Assembly: GCA_002914845.1 (NCBI GenBank)
Contig: JXTC01000048.1
Coordinates: 297,472-361,471, forward strand
Direction of reading: 5' to 3'
DNA: 64,000 bases
Source of the DNA: Trema orientale
Lineage: Eukaryota; Streptophyta; Magnoliopsida; Rosales; Cannabaceae
Both the position numbers and the translations under genes were made by a program. Position 1 is the first letter of the stretch. Each line of letters opens with the position of its first letter. Below the pieces are notes generated by a model that saw nothing but the letters and a program-made list of their open reading frames with translations, was not told the DNA's origin and did not search any database. Below, in pieces: positions 1 to 12,589 of the stretch.

Positions 1-2024
1 TAGATAATTTATCATCGTACAATTGTTGAATTGAACATCAAGACTAATACTAGCATTTGTTGAACTTTGAACCTTGAAGGGATATAGAAAGTACAAGAGA
101 TGGAGGAGTATTGTGGTGTATAAGCCTCCTCATAAATTTTTTATTGATTGGATAAGGAAAGAGGTAAAGAACAAACATATAAACTAAAATTACTGTAATA
201 TAAGCTATTAAAGCTGTTAACATGGCTAGGTCGAACTATTAGTACAAACAGTATAGCATGACACGACTTAAGTATAGTCTTGCACGCTAGAACATGGATT
301 GTGTCCAATACAATCTAATTATATGGGTTATAACCAGCTCATAAATTTAGCACTACGGCTAAGGATAACACAATAAGTTTATAGGCACGATATGACGCTG
401 CCCATTGGCACCCAATAATAAGGTAGCATATAATTATCGCGCGTTAGTACGCTATATATATAAATTTTACATATTATGTTTTATTATTTTTCCTATTAAA
501 AAATCTTTTTAATTCTTATATTTTTCTTCTCGTTCTTCCTTTTTCCTCCGCTCAGCTTAAATAAAAAAAAAGTTCGCTATAGTTTTATATTTTCCTTTGG
601 TTACAATCAAATAATTTGAGAAATTTTTTTCATAAAATAATGTTAAAGTAAAAAAAAGTCTAATTAAATTGGCCAATTATGGACCAATTTGATCGACATG
701 TCTAGACAGGTTAACGTGTACAACATGTTATTAGAAATGTCAATGAAACCGCTGGCTGTTTTGTGGGCCGACCTACATTCCGGAAAAAAAAGTACAGTAC
801 CAGTCTATATTAATATGGCCTTGAGCCAACCTGTTACATATATTAGGGGCCGGGCTGGACCTCAGCAATAGGCCTATCGCCCGGCCACATTTCTGCAAGC
901 CCATATTTAGTTATATTATATATATTGTTAAATATATTTCTTAGTTCAAATTTTAAAAAAAATTAATTAAATATTTTCATTTATATACTTTTAATGTTTT
1001 TATTTACTTATTTTTGTTTTCTTTTAATTTATTCAAATTTTAAAAGAATATGAATAGGTTTTAGGCCTATATTTTAGCTCACATAAACATACATTTGATA
1101 TTTTAAAGAATATAACAATAACGAAATTAGGCTTATATTTTAACCCATATTTGGTCTGCATAGGCACGGCCCACTTAAGCCCGCATAAAATGTGGGTTGG
1201 GCCTATGAACTACCGGGCCTCTTAATAAGAATATAGGCTGTGCTGTCCCACATTTTAGGGGTTGTGCCTAGGCCCGGTATAAAGCCCATATGGGCTGATC
1301 AAATGTGGGTCGACGTGATCCACTTTACATCTCTAAATGTTACAACATGAACTAATGGACTGTGCTATCTTAGTAATTCAGAATTTCATGTTGATACGAC
1401 ATGACACAACTAAATAGCAGGTTATGCCAAATATAGTACGAACGCATATTTGTGCTTAATTTAAGTAGATCCTATCAATAAGGCTGGACACGTTTGAGAC
1501 ATTAGTAATAAACACACTTGACAGCTCTATATTGGCAATATATTTGAGACATTAGTAATGAACATTATTGAACTCTCTCTCCTCCAATATGAAGAGGCAG
1601 ATAGAGACCCCTTAAACTCTCCTCTTGCTTCCGTAACTCTTCCTTCCTCGTACTTGAACTTGATGTTTGTACCTTACAACTCACGATGAACAACAATTGT
1701 CTTCCACCCCAAAAATAAAAATGTTGTTCTTTAAGGGGGTTCTAAATAAAAAATATGTATTGTTTACTATAAAGAGATTATGAAATCAATTATACATAAA
1801 GCTTCACCGAGAGATCAAAGAGTATTAGATTAGTTGACGTATACTCAGAAATCAGAACCAAAGTCTATGACAATTCCCATCAAAAAAAGAAAAAAGGAAA
1901 AAGTACACGGTAATAGCATATGTATTTTCCCACCTCCGTGGTGTGACATTTCATGTAGGTTCACCCCAATCAACCATTCTGATCTCATAGATATGTTAAT
2001 TAACATTTATATATATATATATAT
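1..2024. other. Intergenic, decayed repeat DNA
   Basis: No gene is supported here. The DNA is AT-rich. Between about 780 and 1290 there is a cluster of GC-rich motifs in both orientations (GGGCCGGGC, GCCCGGCC, GGCCCGG, AGCCCATATGGGCT) inside AT-rich DNA. That pattern is typical of the subterminal regions of non-autonomous hAT-type DNA transposons, but I could not fix ends or a target duplication. The 60-codon open frame at 689-871 lies in this cluster and has no recognisable motif. Confidence 0.4.
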
Positions 2025-2221
2025 TGGGCTAATTTAGTAGATATTTTTTTTACCTATTTATAATTATTCTTTTAGTCGTTGAATCATTATCTAACGACTA
2101 TTATGATTTAAGTAGCTAGAAAAAAAAATAATAATAAATACACATTATTTAATACTATTTCTCTTCTTATCTTTTATTATGAAAGGACGTTAAAAAAAAA
2201 AATACTTGCTGAATGAGTGCC
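2025..2221 (+). mobile_element. Micron-like short element in a TA repeat (copy 3, diverged)
   Basis: A ~197-bp element lies between a TA run on the left (2007-2024) and TATATATTC on the right. Its ends are imperfect inverted repeats: the left end reads TTAGTAGATATTTTTTT, and the right end is the complement of CAGCAAGTATTTTTTTT. The inside (a CGTTGAATCATTATCTAACGAC stretch) resembles the elements at 22539-22779 and 22795-22985. It is the most diverged of the three copies. Confidence 0.55.
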
Positions 2222-2925
2222 TATATATTCATAAAAGGAAAAAGCAAGCATCCAAAGAAAAAAAAGAGAAAAAAAATATTAGTGCTTAAAATCAAAAGAA
2301 AAATGCTAAAAGATAGGTTCCACATGTAAAATTGACAGGGTAAGACTTGACTCTATTATGTGATAGAAAGTAAGTGTTGTTGAACCAGAAACGCAAAAGA
2401 TGTTAGATGTTGAAAAGGTCAAATTATGCGTTATAAGGGAAGAGATGCTGAAAAGGAGGTGAGTAGGTGGCGACAAAGGAAAACGGCATGAATGAAAGAG
2501 GAATTGGATGCTTCTTCACTCACCTAAGGGCCTCATTCAACATAATTTCCATACATAACCCCAACACGAGGCACCATCCACCATATTCCTAAAGAGCTGT
2601 TTGCCAGTTAATTAGATACCATATCCTTTCCAAACCGGCCCCATGCGCATGTTCTCTCCTCTCTAATTTCCCACCTCAAAATATTTATTTATTTTTATTT
2701 TTTTAAAAAAAGGATTTAATTACATATGAGGAAGTCTCTATTGTCCTTATCTGTGTTGGACACAAAAGTTTAATTTAGACAAACATACATATAACGCGAT
2801 CGGCTTGTACTAATAATACTCATTGACCATTGTAGTTGTAGATTGGTACATAATTGGTGACACCAAAAAAGAAAAGAAAAAGGAAAAACCAACGTAGATA
2901 GAGATTATTATATATGAGGTAAAGG

Positions 2926-2927
<2 letters not shown>
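2222..2927. other. Intergenic, nothing recognised
   Basis: AT-rich sequence with long A runs. I see no gene, RNA gene or bounded repeat. Confidence 0.5.
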
Positions 2928-2995
<68 letters not shown>

Positions 2996-2996
2996 T
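2928..2996. repeat. Mirror microsatellite (TAA)n-(TTA)n
   Basis: About 14 TAA/AAT units are followed directly by about 8 ATT units, so the array is its own inverted repeat and can fold into an AT hairpin. It directly borders the duplication that starts at 3001. Confidence 0.9.
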
Positions 2997-3000
2997 AAAA

Positions 3001-3196
3001 ATTATCGACGATGAATGTTTATTTGAACCCTTCAAATTAATTTCATTCCCCACCATATTTGCGTATTGTTTTATTTTGATTTGTTTTGATGTTAATAATA
3101 ATAATTATCGACGATGAATGTTTATTTGAACCCTTCAAATTAATTTCATTCCCCATCATATTTGCGTATTGTTTTATTTTGATTTGTTTTGATGTT
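3001..3196. repeat. Tandem duplication, period 103 bp
   Basis: The segment starting ATTATCGACGATGAATG at 3001 is repeated from 3104, and the second copy ends near 3196. The copies differ at about one base apart from the junction. A short AATAATAAT tract at the junction resembles the microsatellite just upstream, which suggests slippage or unequal exchange primed by that tract. Confidence 0.9.
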
Positions 3197-5960
3197 GAGA
3201 AAGGTAAGTGTAAGCAAAAGGTAATTAAAACTGGATGGAGCAAAATGGTGGACTGATGGTGAATGGTGACACATATAGTGATATATTCATGAGTTACGTA
3301 CATTTAATTAAGTACTCAGATGAGCTATCCTTATACATATCCTTTCTTTAAACGTCTTCATATTCTTAGTAATTTCGGATTGTTAATCCCCTTTAATTGG
3401 TTACTCACTTCTATATATGGAATTCAACTAATTATAAATTTCATATAGATCCCTCCAATTTTTTCCAGCAGGATTTAAACCCCAAAAAACAATTGTAAAT
3501 TTATTTGTCACTCGACGTGATTCTACATATTGACCAAAAACGAAAATACTTATTAAATTGTAATCAGAATTAATTTCTACCAATTAGCAGGGTTACAAAA
3601 GTGATATTTACAAGCATAACATCACCTCAAGTATAAGAGCCAATTTGGTTCTTTTGTAGCTAAGGTTGTAGAGTGTGCTAGTAATTAACGCCCAAGATTT
3701 TAGTTGGATCATAATTTAAGAAAGGAATGAATGAGGAATTGGAGAAAGCTGATCATCATGATATATAATATATCATGCCAATGCTTTAATTAAATATATT
3801 AATGTTTGTCTTGGCCATTTTACTTGTTAGGCATTAAGACGTGAAAAATGATGGTATTGACTGATATATAAAAGCATCATCATGATCTCAAACAAACATG
3901 ATCATAATGAGGTAGGAAAAACGTATGGGACTCACCACACCAAATTAAGGCCAACATTTTTAAGGCACCTCTAATCTTTGTTATCAATTTTTTGAAATGT
4001 GGGACCAAACCTCACAAGAAAATTGGAAACGGAAACTCAAATTTGAGGAAGTCCAAATTTGCAATACTATCATATATAATCAAGCTAATGTGTTGTGAAG
4101 TATATATGACTTTATCTCCACAAATTTTGTCGATAAATTTTGCTTCTTGGTATCCAATATAAGTGATCTGTGATTGAATTTTGGAAACTCATACACGAAA
4201 CTAAGAAGGAGCATCCAATTAGATGCATAGATCGAGCTAATGCTAGGTACTTATGTAAGATTGAAAAAAACTTCAAGAAGAAAAAAGAAAAAGAAAGAGA
4301 AAGAAATGTTCACATGTGGTGTACTTTAGCTAAACATACAACTTAAAAGTCTGGAGACACGTACAAATTTAAAAAGTGTGGTCTCATGTAGTTATTTCTA
4401 TTAGTATGTGGTGCTAATAAGAGTGATCTATATTGTCTATGCTTGTAAGTTGTGATGATTAATACTATAACGTCTTTTTAAAAAAATATTAAAAAATTAA
4501 ACAATTAAGAAGGAAAAGCCTCACTTAACTGAAATTAAGAAAGAAAATTAATTACGTGAGTCTTAAGAAAAAGAGGATTGGCTACGCTGGATCGAAGGCA
4601 TATTTTGTTGTCAACAAGAAGACGTCAAGTAAACAATATTTTTGGACAAAAGCTACTCTAGAATTTGGCGCAGATTAGCAAAGTAATTTCTCACTCTAAT
4701 TTTACTTCGGCAACGTACAAGAGGAAAGTTCCTATCGAATAAAATAAATAGCAATTAGAGGAAAATTTTATACCAAGAGAATCACATAAATTTATGAACA
4801 AGTTATGTTTTGTGGGACCATAATGACACTATAATATCCTTCCTTTCATTATGGATCCACCTGGCCACATATGTCAATAGAAGTCATATTAGTAAATAAT
4901 ATATATGGATATGGTCGAAAAATATTAAAAGAAAAAGTACCAAGTACTTCTCTTCTCAAATTAACCCCTATATAAGCGTTGGGATACTTCAGAAATTCCA
5001 CAGTGTAGGCCATTTAAATTGACCCTTCAGTACTAGTTCCTGAGTTCCTACCAGTTTCCTCCTCCGTATGATCATAAAAGTACAATCTCCTAATTTGTCG
5101 TTTGTATTTAGAGGAGTCCATGATATAATCTACAAAATAGAACACAATTACAGTTGTGGTTTTTCTTTTTCTTTTTCTTTTTTTGATAATGGTGTGAGGA
5201 TTTGAACCTTTAATCTCAATTTTAGGATATTAAACTAAATCTGGGAGTGATACATTTACTGTGAAATTTCTATAATTCTAATTATAATATAATTTAGATA
5301 TTTGATATATTTATTTCTCCTTCCTAAACCTCTTGTATTTATTGAAACTCATGTTGTGATAACTAATATTGAACCAACGACATATACATATATATATATA
5401 CAAATAAAAAATAAAAAATAAAAAAAAACTAGCACTTAATTGAATAGACCATAGAATTAAGATTAGTAATTGTGAAAAAGTATGAAAACAAGGAATCATT
5501 CCGCTCAAGGTTTGTTGAAAATTCTCTTTGAGAGAACTAGTCTTGTAATTAGAGAGAAAGCAACCGTTTTACGTTATAAAATCAAAACATGCGTGGAAAG
5601 AGCTGCGTGACACAAATAAACAATATAGAGCTGTTTAAGACAAATAAAACATAAACGGTAAGTATAAACACACGGCCACAGGCACATATATATATATACA
5701 CAATATATACATATGTGTGTATTTATAGTTTGACAATTGGCTTAGCACTCTCTCTTACATAAATATTTATATAACGTATTCTAAAAAAATATATATATAT
5801 TTATATAACGTGGAGAATGTTTTTTTTTTTTTTTTTTGGGTTGAGGGCGTATAATGTGGAGAATGTTAGACACTTAGCCTTATATTAAATCTATCAAAGC
5901 CTTAAATTTAATAATATGACAAATTGGCTAGTTGGGATATATACAAATAGAATAATTATT
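3197..5960. other. Intergenic, nothing recognised
   Basis: AT-rich non-coding DNA with scattered poly-A/T runs and a short TA run near 5390. Open frames here are short, low-complexity and without recognisable domains. Confidence 0.5.
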
Positions 5961-6120
5961 GGGACACCAAAAAGTTGCACCAAAAAGTTACACCAATGAC
6001 GTGGTATCTAATAAAATTATTATTTTATCCATGAGTGGGACCACACCATTGAAAATTTAGTGATGGATATGAATGCCAATTCATGTGGTGTAAGTTTTTT
6101 GTGTAAATTAGTGGTGTCCC
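5961..6120. mobile_element. 160-bp short inverted-repeat element
   Basis: The segment begins GGGACACCAAAAAG and ends TTAGTGGTGTCCC, giving a perfect 9-bp terminal inverted repeat (GGGACACCA/TGGTGTCCC). The inside has further related GGTGTAA and TTACACC motifs. The target duplication is not clear, so the superfamily is unassigned. Confidence 0.55.
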
Positions 6121-7544
6121 TAGTGTTACTCATACAAATATAAATTGTACATGGTGTGTAACATGTAAAAAGCCAGGTATGTCGCATGTTTATTTCATGA
6201 ATCACCTACTAACTAAATTATCACCCGTTTCTTGGATATGGCAGGTAGTAAGTATATTATACTATACAAATGTGTGTGTACACACGTAGATAGATTTATC
6301 TAATCTTTATGTTATATGCATGTATACGCTCACACATAAAGTCGGTAGAATAAAATGAAGTTCCGAAAAAAAAAAAAAAAAAAACCACTCTTTACACGAA
6401 CCATTAACATGTGTTCATAATGTGCATGCCGAGACTTGAAAGTACCGCAAAATTATATGAATCGAATATCGCGATATCAAGAATATGATAAACAATATTA
6501 TTACACCTCTAAACTACAATCGATTGGTATACCTTAATATTCCTTATAGCCTTTTGATCCATTTCATTCATCGTTATTTTAGAACAAATAAAAGAACATG
6601 CAAGCGCACTCATCACATGCATGCGTGATTACTTACTCACAAATTAGTTGACCATCGTTTTTGGTCAAAATTCTCCTGACAGAGGGAATGCTTGCAATAT
6701 TATTCAGGCCGTACCAGTGCGTACCACACGGTCCACACCGGTGTCCCTAGTTCTCGTCTCTTTCGCGGGCATTGAGAGCACCAGTTAAAGGAGCTTTTTT
6801 CTTTTCTTTTTTTTTTTTGGTTCAAACTACTCGTATATTATCATAACGTTATATGTAATCCGACAGTTAAAAACAAAATACTAGGTAAAAGAAAAAAATA
6901 CCTTATGAATTGTATACTTCCGAAGATTTTAATAATTCAATGCCACAGCATGAGACTATTTCATTTTCAATGCCACAAAACAGATCAGATCAATCCTAAT
7001 CGCATAAACGCACTCATTAATAATCCAAAAATACGTATCAACGTTATAAACTAAGATGACCTAGATATATTTTTAACAGCCACACAAAAGAATAAACAAA
7101 GATAATTAAAGAACAACGTCATTCATTAAAAGGGCATATATCTAATTGTCTCACTCTCACCCTCACAAAATTCTTGAGTCCCAAAAGTTTTTAACATTTG
7201 CAATTTTTTTTGGTGTAACAAATTATACATATTGCAATAACAAAAAGGTAAAACAACAAAGTCACATTAAAGAGTGAGAGATCATCTAAAACATTCCTGA
7301 GATCCAGTACATTTTAGAGAGAGTGTGTGTGAAGCTTTTTCACATTTTTGATAATTTGTGCTTCAATATTTCATCATCATCATGATCATCATATTTTTTT
7401 TTGGGGGGTGGGGAAATGGAGACGGGACTCACCACCTCGAGCGGTTCTAACTGGACCCAAAAAAAAAAGCCTCCAACCAATGAGACTGCGCCACATCCAC
7501 ACTGTCCCCGTACGCCTTACAGTACACAACCGCCCCCCTCAATG
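6121..7544. other. Intergenic / likely 3' flank of the next gene
   Basis: AT-rich DNA without a supported gene. The last ~150 bp (7400-7544) is GC-richer and is probably the 3' UTR of the minus-strand gene whose stop codon is at 7545-7547. Confidence 0.45.
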
Positions 7545-7985
7545 TCACATCTGAATCCACCGAGCCAGTTGCGTAGGGTTGATAATCCCCGGGATGTGGG
7601 CCCCATCGGTCTTCAGTATCCTCGCCACCTCAGCGTAACTCTGGTGCTCCTTCCTCACACTCGGCTCGGCTTCCAACTTCAGCTTCTTCGACTCGGCCGA
7701 GGACGAGCCGCCTACAGGAGCCGCCTCGGCTCGAGCCGGATCGAACTTCTGCCCGAAAAGCGTTCCCTTGGTCAAGAACTCGTACGCCATGTAGCCGGCT
7801 AGAAGCCGGTTCGACGAAGCAGGCTCATCGGCTTTGGGTACGACTGGCTTCTTAGCCGCGGCTTGAGCCGAGGCCGAAGGAGGGAGCGGAGGAGTCGACG
7901 ATTTGAGCGAGTAGAAAGCCTCTCTCTCTTTTCGCTTTCTGGAGGCTCCGCCAGGTGTCAATATCCGACGAGAATTGTAACTCAT
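7545..7985 (-). CDS. Uncharacterised conserved-looking plant protein, 146 aa
   Basis: I do not recognise the product with certainty. The single-exon frame encodes a 146-aa protein. The basic N-terminus (MSYNSRRILTPG, then RKRKERE around residues 16-23) could be a nuclear localisation signal. A Pro/Ala-rich low-complexity stretch follows (about 30-55), then an ordered-looking part (NRLLAGYMAYEFLTKGTLFG, about 58-77). After an acidic/basic linker, the C-terminal block around 113-146 (SYAEVARILKTDGAHIPGIINPTQLARWIQM) ends at the stop. The codon composition is much GC-richer than the flanks, and the strongly patterned sequence argues against a chance frame. The overlapping plus-strand frame at 7401-7802 is its shadow. 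The start at 7985 is the first ATG of the frame. The function is not inferred. Confidence 0.8.
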   Translation of the reverse strand: MSYNSRRILTPGGASRKRKEREAFYSLKSSTPPLPPSASAQAAAKKPVVPKADEPASSNRLLAGYMAYEFLTKGTLFGQKFDPARAEAAPVGGSSSAESKKLKLEAEPSVRKEHQSYAEVARILKTDGAHIPGIINPTQLARWIQM

Positions 7986-8700
7986 CTTAATGCCTTTAAA
8001 TCATGCCACGTCAGCAGGAATCCTTCCAAATTAAAAAACAAAAAAGAATTTGTTGTGGCACCTGGGAGAGGGGGGTAAAATCGTGACTTCGGAAAAACTC
8101 TCACGGGAAGGGTAAAAGCGTCAAGTCAACTTTTTTCCTTATGTAGAGTTTGGATTGATTTTGGGGAAGCGTTCTGCGAGGGTTAAAAAGGAGAATTCAA
8201 AGTTCAAAACACACAGTTGCACAGTACCGTACAAGAGAGTAGGGGCAAAAATGTAAAACCAAGAGACGGACGTTTTTAAAACGACGCGAAAGGTGGAAGA
8301 CAAAAAAGTACAAAACGAAAAGAAAATAAATGGGAAGAGAGACAAAAGGTAGGGTAGGGTAGGGTTGTGTGGTATGGTGGGTTAGGTCAAGAAGTGAAAA
8401 TCGGATCGAGATGGCGGTGGTGGTCGCCGGAATCTGATACGGTAGATTTCGGTGTACGGACATCGGAGGGAGAGGCGAAGCTGCCACGGATTGGCCGAAA
8501 ATAGATGGGGAAGAGGGGGTGAGGGAGATTGAGGAGACGAGATTAAAGAAATTAGTTGGAGAAGAAATGATAGAGAGAGAGAGAGAGAGAGAGAGGGAGG
8601 GGGGAAAATGGGAAAGGAGAGAGAGAGAGAGTTAGGATGATATATATATAGAGAGAGAGAAATGGGAGAAATGAGTGAGCGGCGTGGCTCTTGGATTTAT
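7986..8700 (-). promoter_or_regulatory. Leader and promoter region of the 146-aa gene
   Basis: Read on the minus strand, the region upstream of the ATG at 7985 contains pyrimidine-rich DNA and several CT microsatellites (8573-8598, 8620-8631 and 8650-8662). There is also a TATATATATA tract near 8640-8651 and a repeated ACCCTACCCTACCCT motif near 8350-8365 that resembles a telo-box. This fits a plant 5' UTR and core promoter. The transcription start, and whether a leader intron exists, cannot be set by eye. Confidence 0.45.
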
Positions 8701-9670
8701 ATTGCATGATTCCTTTATATATACACCTCTAGTTTGGGGAAATATCTCAATTGCCATCCTCAACCACAAATGACATAATTGTCCTCTATCTTAATTTTTT
8801 TTTTTCTTTTTGAGATTTTATAAGATGGCACGAAATTGTTTAGGGCGGTATATGGTTTTTAATTTGAAATTGTTGGTTTTGATACACAAATTGGTAATTT
8901 ACTCCTGAAATACACAAATTGGTTTTGATGGCACGAAATTGTTAGTTTCGACTTTATTTTAGAAATTTACATTGAATACTCATTTTTTAGTCAAATTATA
9001 CAAATACCTTTTTTTCCCCCTTAAAAAATACACATTTTCTAAGTAGACATTTCATATATAAAATTTGTGTGCTATACATTTTCAATGCAAATTTTACCTA
9101 TAATTTATATTTACACTGTAAATTTATACTACGGTACAAATTTTGAAATGTATACTGATTTTTAAGTATAATTTTTATAATACGTGTGACATAAATTTTT
9201 CTAAAAGAAACGAACAATGGGTATTTCTGAAATAAAAAAAAAATGGGCAGTTATGAAAATGTGCTTAAGAAAATGGGTTTTATATACTTTTTCCCGTTTA
9301 AGTTGTTTATTTGAAGTTGGGACAATTTGAACTACTCTTACGAACTTGTTCTAAAATTCTAAGTGGTCTCCTAAACTTTAACCAATAGTTCTATTTTAGT
9401 CCACAAAATACTCTAAAAATTAAACATTAAGTCCAATACTTATTAAGTTGAATATCATGCATACTTTATGTTGTAATTACAAACATTGCTTCACTTCAAG
9501 GACTATAACGAGATTTCATATACCGATATTAATGTATTGCTAAAGAGAGGAGTATTAAAGCCAGACGTTTCAAGCCGACAAAGCAACGAGGGAGGGAGTG
9601 GAATTCCTTATTCAAAGTATATTTTAATTTACCACCGGTGGTGGTGGCATGGCAGTGAAGGACGACCAAC
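8701..9670. other. Intergenic, nothing recognised
   Basis: AT-rich DNA. A stretch near 9340-9430 (CTAAACTTTAACCAA, TTTTAGTCCA) resembles the ends of the inverted-repeat element at 60349-62405, but no boundaries are visible. Confidence 0.4.
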
Positions 9671-9673
9671 TAA

Positions 9674-10091
9674 GGCTATGTTTGGTAGAAGAGAAAGAGA
9701 GTAGAAAGGATGGAGAGTGTAGGAAGGAAGGAGAATATGAAGGAGAGAGAGGAGAGTATTAATCCCTTGTATTGTTTGGTAGAAAGGATGTAGAATAGGA
9801 ATAATGAAGAGTATTTATTTGTAAAATTACCATATTATCTGTTTTATTTTTTTAAAATTAATTGACTTGAAGGGTAAATTTGTCAATTCATATATTTTTC
9901 TTTTCAATTTTCTCCAATCCTTCCAATTTGGGAGGATGAATTTTTTTAGGCCTGGAGGGAGACCGTCTCTCTCCACTTCTCCTCTCCCTCCTTCTCTCCC
10001 TCCTACCAAACACAGGATTGTACTTCTCCCTTCATCCCTCTCCCTCCACCCCTCTCCATCCCTCCAAAAATCCCCTCTACCAAACATAACC
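9674..10091. mobile_element. PIF/Harbinger (Tourist-like) MITE, 418 bp
   Basis: The element starts GGCTATGTTTGGTAGA and ends CTACCAAACATAACC, a near-perfect terminal inverted repeat. It is flanked by a 3-bp TAA duplication (9671-9673 and 10092-10094). TTA/TAA duplications are characteristic of the PIF/Harbinger superfamily. The inside is purine-rich on the left and pyrimidine-rich on the right, so the whole element can fold back. It has no coding capacity; open frames within it are by-products of the inverted repeat. Confidence 0.8.
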
Positions 10092-10144
10092 TAAGGCTAA
10101 AGGCTATCCTCCCTAGCCTCCAGGTATCGAACCCAAGCATCTCT

Positions 10145-11570
10145 GTGAGTGCTGAAATTATGCCTCATAGATTCCCAATGTGGCGCTAGTCTAGAGGCGT
10201 GAGGACACCACTGATCCTTTTTATTCAGAACAAAAAAAAAAAGTATATTTTAATTAATAAATTAATAGTTGAATATGGGTGAAAATCCGAATTTCTATCT
10301 GTGGATGCAAGTGAAATAGACCTAAGATCTGAGAGCGTGAGAACACCACTGATTCTCTTTATTTAGAGCAAAAAAAGGTATATTTTAATTAATAAACTAA
10401 TAGTTAAATCTAGGTAAAAATCTGAATTTTCGTCTATCGATGCAAGTGAACATAGCCCTAAGATTTTTTTTTCCCTTTTCACTTGACTAGGTCAACTTAT
10501 CTACTAGAAGTGTGGCAGCAAGGGTAAGTTCAAAAACTAAAATTTCACTAAAAATAATGTCTAATTTTATAAATGATTTATACTTTGTTCCATATTTCAT
10601 CATGATTTTAAAAGAGGTTAAAATTGATAATGTCTTAATAGATAAAAATAAACATAGATAAGGTACTTTAAAATTGTTCGATTATAAGATTCGGATTTAT
10701 CATAATGTAACTTTGTACTACAAGTTACTTATACGAATTAACAAATAGGTACGTAGACATTAAAAACTTCTCAGATCTCACACAAATAGGTAGATGGTAA
10801 ACACTTCTCTGATCTCACACATAACATTTTTTGATAATAATAATAATAAAAATTATGTGAGTGCTTAAATTATGCCTCGTAGATTCTCAATATGGCGCTA
10901 GTCTGGAGGCATGAGGACACCACTGATCCTTTTTATTCAGAACAAAAAAAAAGTATATTTTAATTAATAAATTAATAGTTGAATATGGGTGAAAATCCGA
11001 ATTTCTATCTGTGGATGCAAGTGAAATAGACCTGAGATCTGGAAGCGTGAGGTCACCACTGATTCTCTTTATTTAGAGCAAAAAAAAGTATATTTTAATT
11101 AATAAACTAATAGTTAAATATGGCTGAAAGTCCGAATTTTCGTCTATCGATGCAAGTGAATATAGGCCTAAGATTTTTTTTCCCCTTTTCACTTGACTGG
11201 GTCGACTTATCTACTAGAAGTGTGGCAACAAGGGCAAGTTCGAAAACTAAAATTTTACTAAAAATAATGTCTAATTTTATAAATAATTTATACTTTGTTC
11301 CATATTTCATCATAATTTTAAAAGAAGGTTAAAATTGATAATGTCTCAATAGATAAAAATAAACATAGATAAGGTACTTTAAAATTATTCGATTATAAGA
11401 TTCGGATTTATCATAATGTAACTTTGTACTACAAGTTATTTATAGGAATTAACAAATAGGTACATTGACATTAAAAACTTCTCAGATCTCACACAACTAG
11501 GTAGATGGTAAATACTTCTCAGATCTCACGCATAACGTTTTTTGATGATAATAATAATAAAAATTATGTG
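10145..11570. repeat. Tandem duplication, period ~712 bp, with a nested ~140-bp duplication
   Basis: Copy 1 runs from 10145 (GTGAGTGCTGAAATTATGCC) to 10856, and copy 2 from 10857 (GTGAGTGCTTAAATTATGCC) to about 11570. They are collinear with only scattered differences. Inside each copy a ~140-bp block (ACCACTGAT...CTTTATT...TATATTTTAATTAATAAA...GATGCAAGTGAA) occurs twice in tandem, so the structure is a duplication of a duplication. Both copies end with TCTCACAC..ATAAC and a TAATAATAATAA tract. No protein domain is visible in either copy. Confidence 0.9.
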
Positions 11571-12185
11571 TGAGATCTCACACATAAGTTTGTTTCTAGA
11601 TTCAGTTTCTAAATTGTACTAATTTGTCGGTCAGAAATAACATAATCTTATTGGATGGGACGAGCTATGTATATGTCCGTGGCTTGACAGTACTCCTCCT
11701 TACAACGCGAACCTAACTCATTAATAACCAATCCTAAATCTTGTATAGCATAGAGCCTATTACACACAAGACGATACTTATACGCCCCCCATTATTGTAC
11801 CATATTCACTTTTGGCTCTATTGCACTACTTGTATAATTAAACTAACTTATGATAGAGAATTAATACGTATTGCGACTTTCATGTACCATAATAGAGCTG
11901 AAGAATAAAATATATGTAATAAAGAGGAACAAATTTGATCGACTTATCTATACAGCTAGCATACTACTGTAAAATTGATTAATTACAGAATTCAATTTAG
12001 AATAATTACCACATCATCAATGTTTAAATTAATTCTATTCTCATTGGTTTTGCACTTTTTCTATATATACAAGCGTTACGAATAGAGAAATTACTTTGGG
12101 TCCGCATAAAATATATCTTGCTATTTGTTCTTTTTTATATGCTTGAAATTTTAATGAAACAAGCCAATATTTCATGCTAAGAAGT
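11571..12185. other. Intergenic, nothing recognised
   Basis: Non-coding AT-rich DNA between the 712-bp duplication and the poly-G tract. No supported feature. Confidence 0.45.
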
Positions 12186-12208
12186 AAGGGCATATATATA
12201 TATGTTGG

Positions 12209-12210
<2 letters not shown>

Positions 12211-12247
<37 letters not shown>
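12211..12247. repeat. Homopolymer run of 37 G
   Basis: An uninterrupted run of 37 G residues is preceded by a TA run and TTGGCC and followed by CCGGTGTGG. So long a G run is exceptional in AT-rich plant DNA. Its true length is likely to be uncertain in any assembly. Confidence 0.85.
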
Positions 12248-12249
<2 letters not shown>

Positions 12250-12589
12250 GGTGTGGTGTGGGTTGGTGGCATATAATGTTTTCATTTCTTTATTCGGAGG
12301 GAGTAATCAAAGTTTGTTCTGCATGCAATGAACAAAAATTTTCTTTTGCTTTTTTTTTTTTTGTTTTTTTTTTGTTTTTTGTAATTCTCTGTATGGTAAA
12401 TACGTGACCTTATAATGAGAAAAAAACATAGGTAAGTAATTTATTATTTTCTTCATTTTGAATTGTATGGTGAGGCTGCATATTTATTAAGTATACTATG
12501 TAGTATATATACATCATATTTGTAACATTAATTGTATACGAAAAAGATGATTTGTTGGGTATTAGTGGAGGCGCTTAGATCAAAATCAA

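Noticed and set aside
7401-7802. 133-aa plus-strand frame overlapping the 146-aa gene
   Set aside because: It overlaps most of the minus-strand gene, is Arg/Pro-rich by composition and has no recognisable domain.
10145-11570. 70- and 68-codon frames inside the 712-bp repeat (11107-11332)
   Set aside because: They are present on both strands of the same repeat, have no domain and are not kept open in the first copy.
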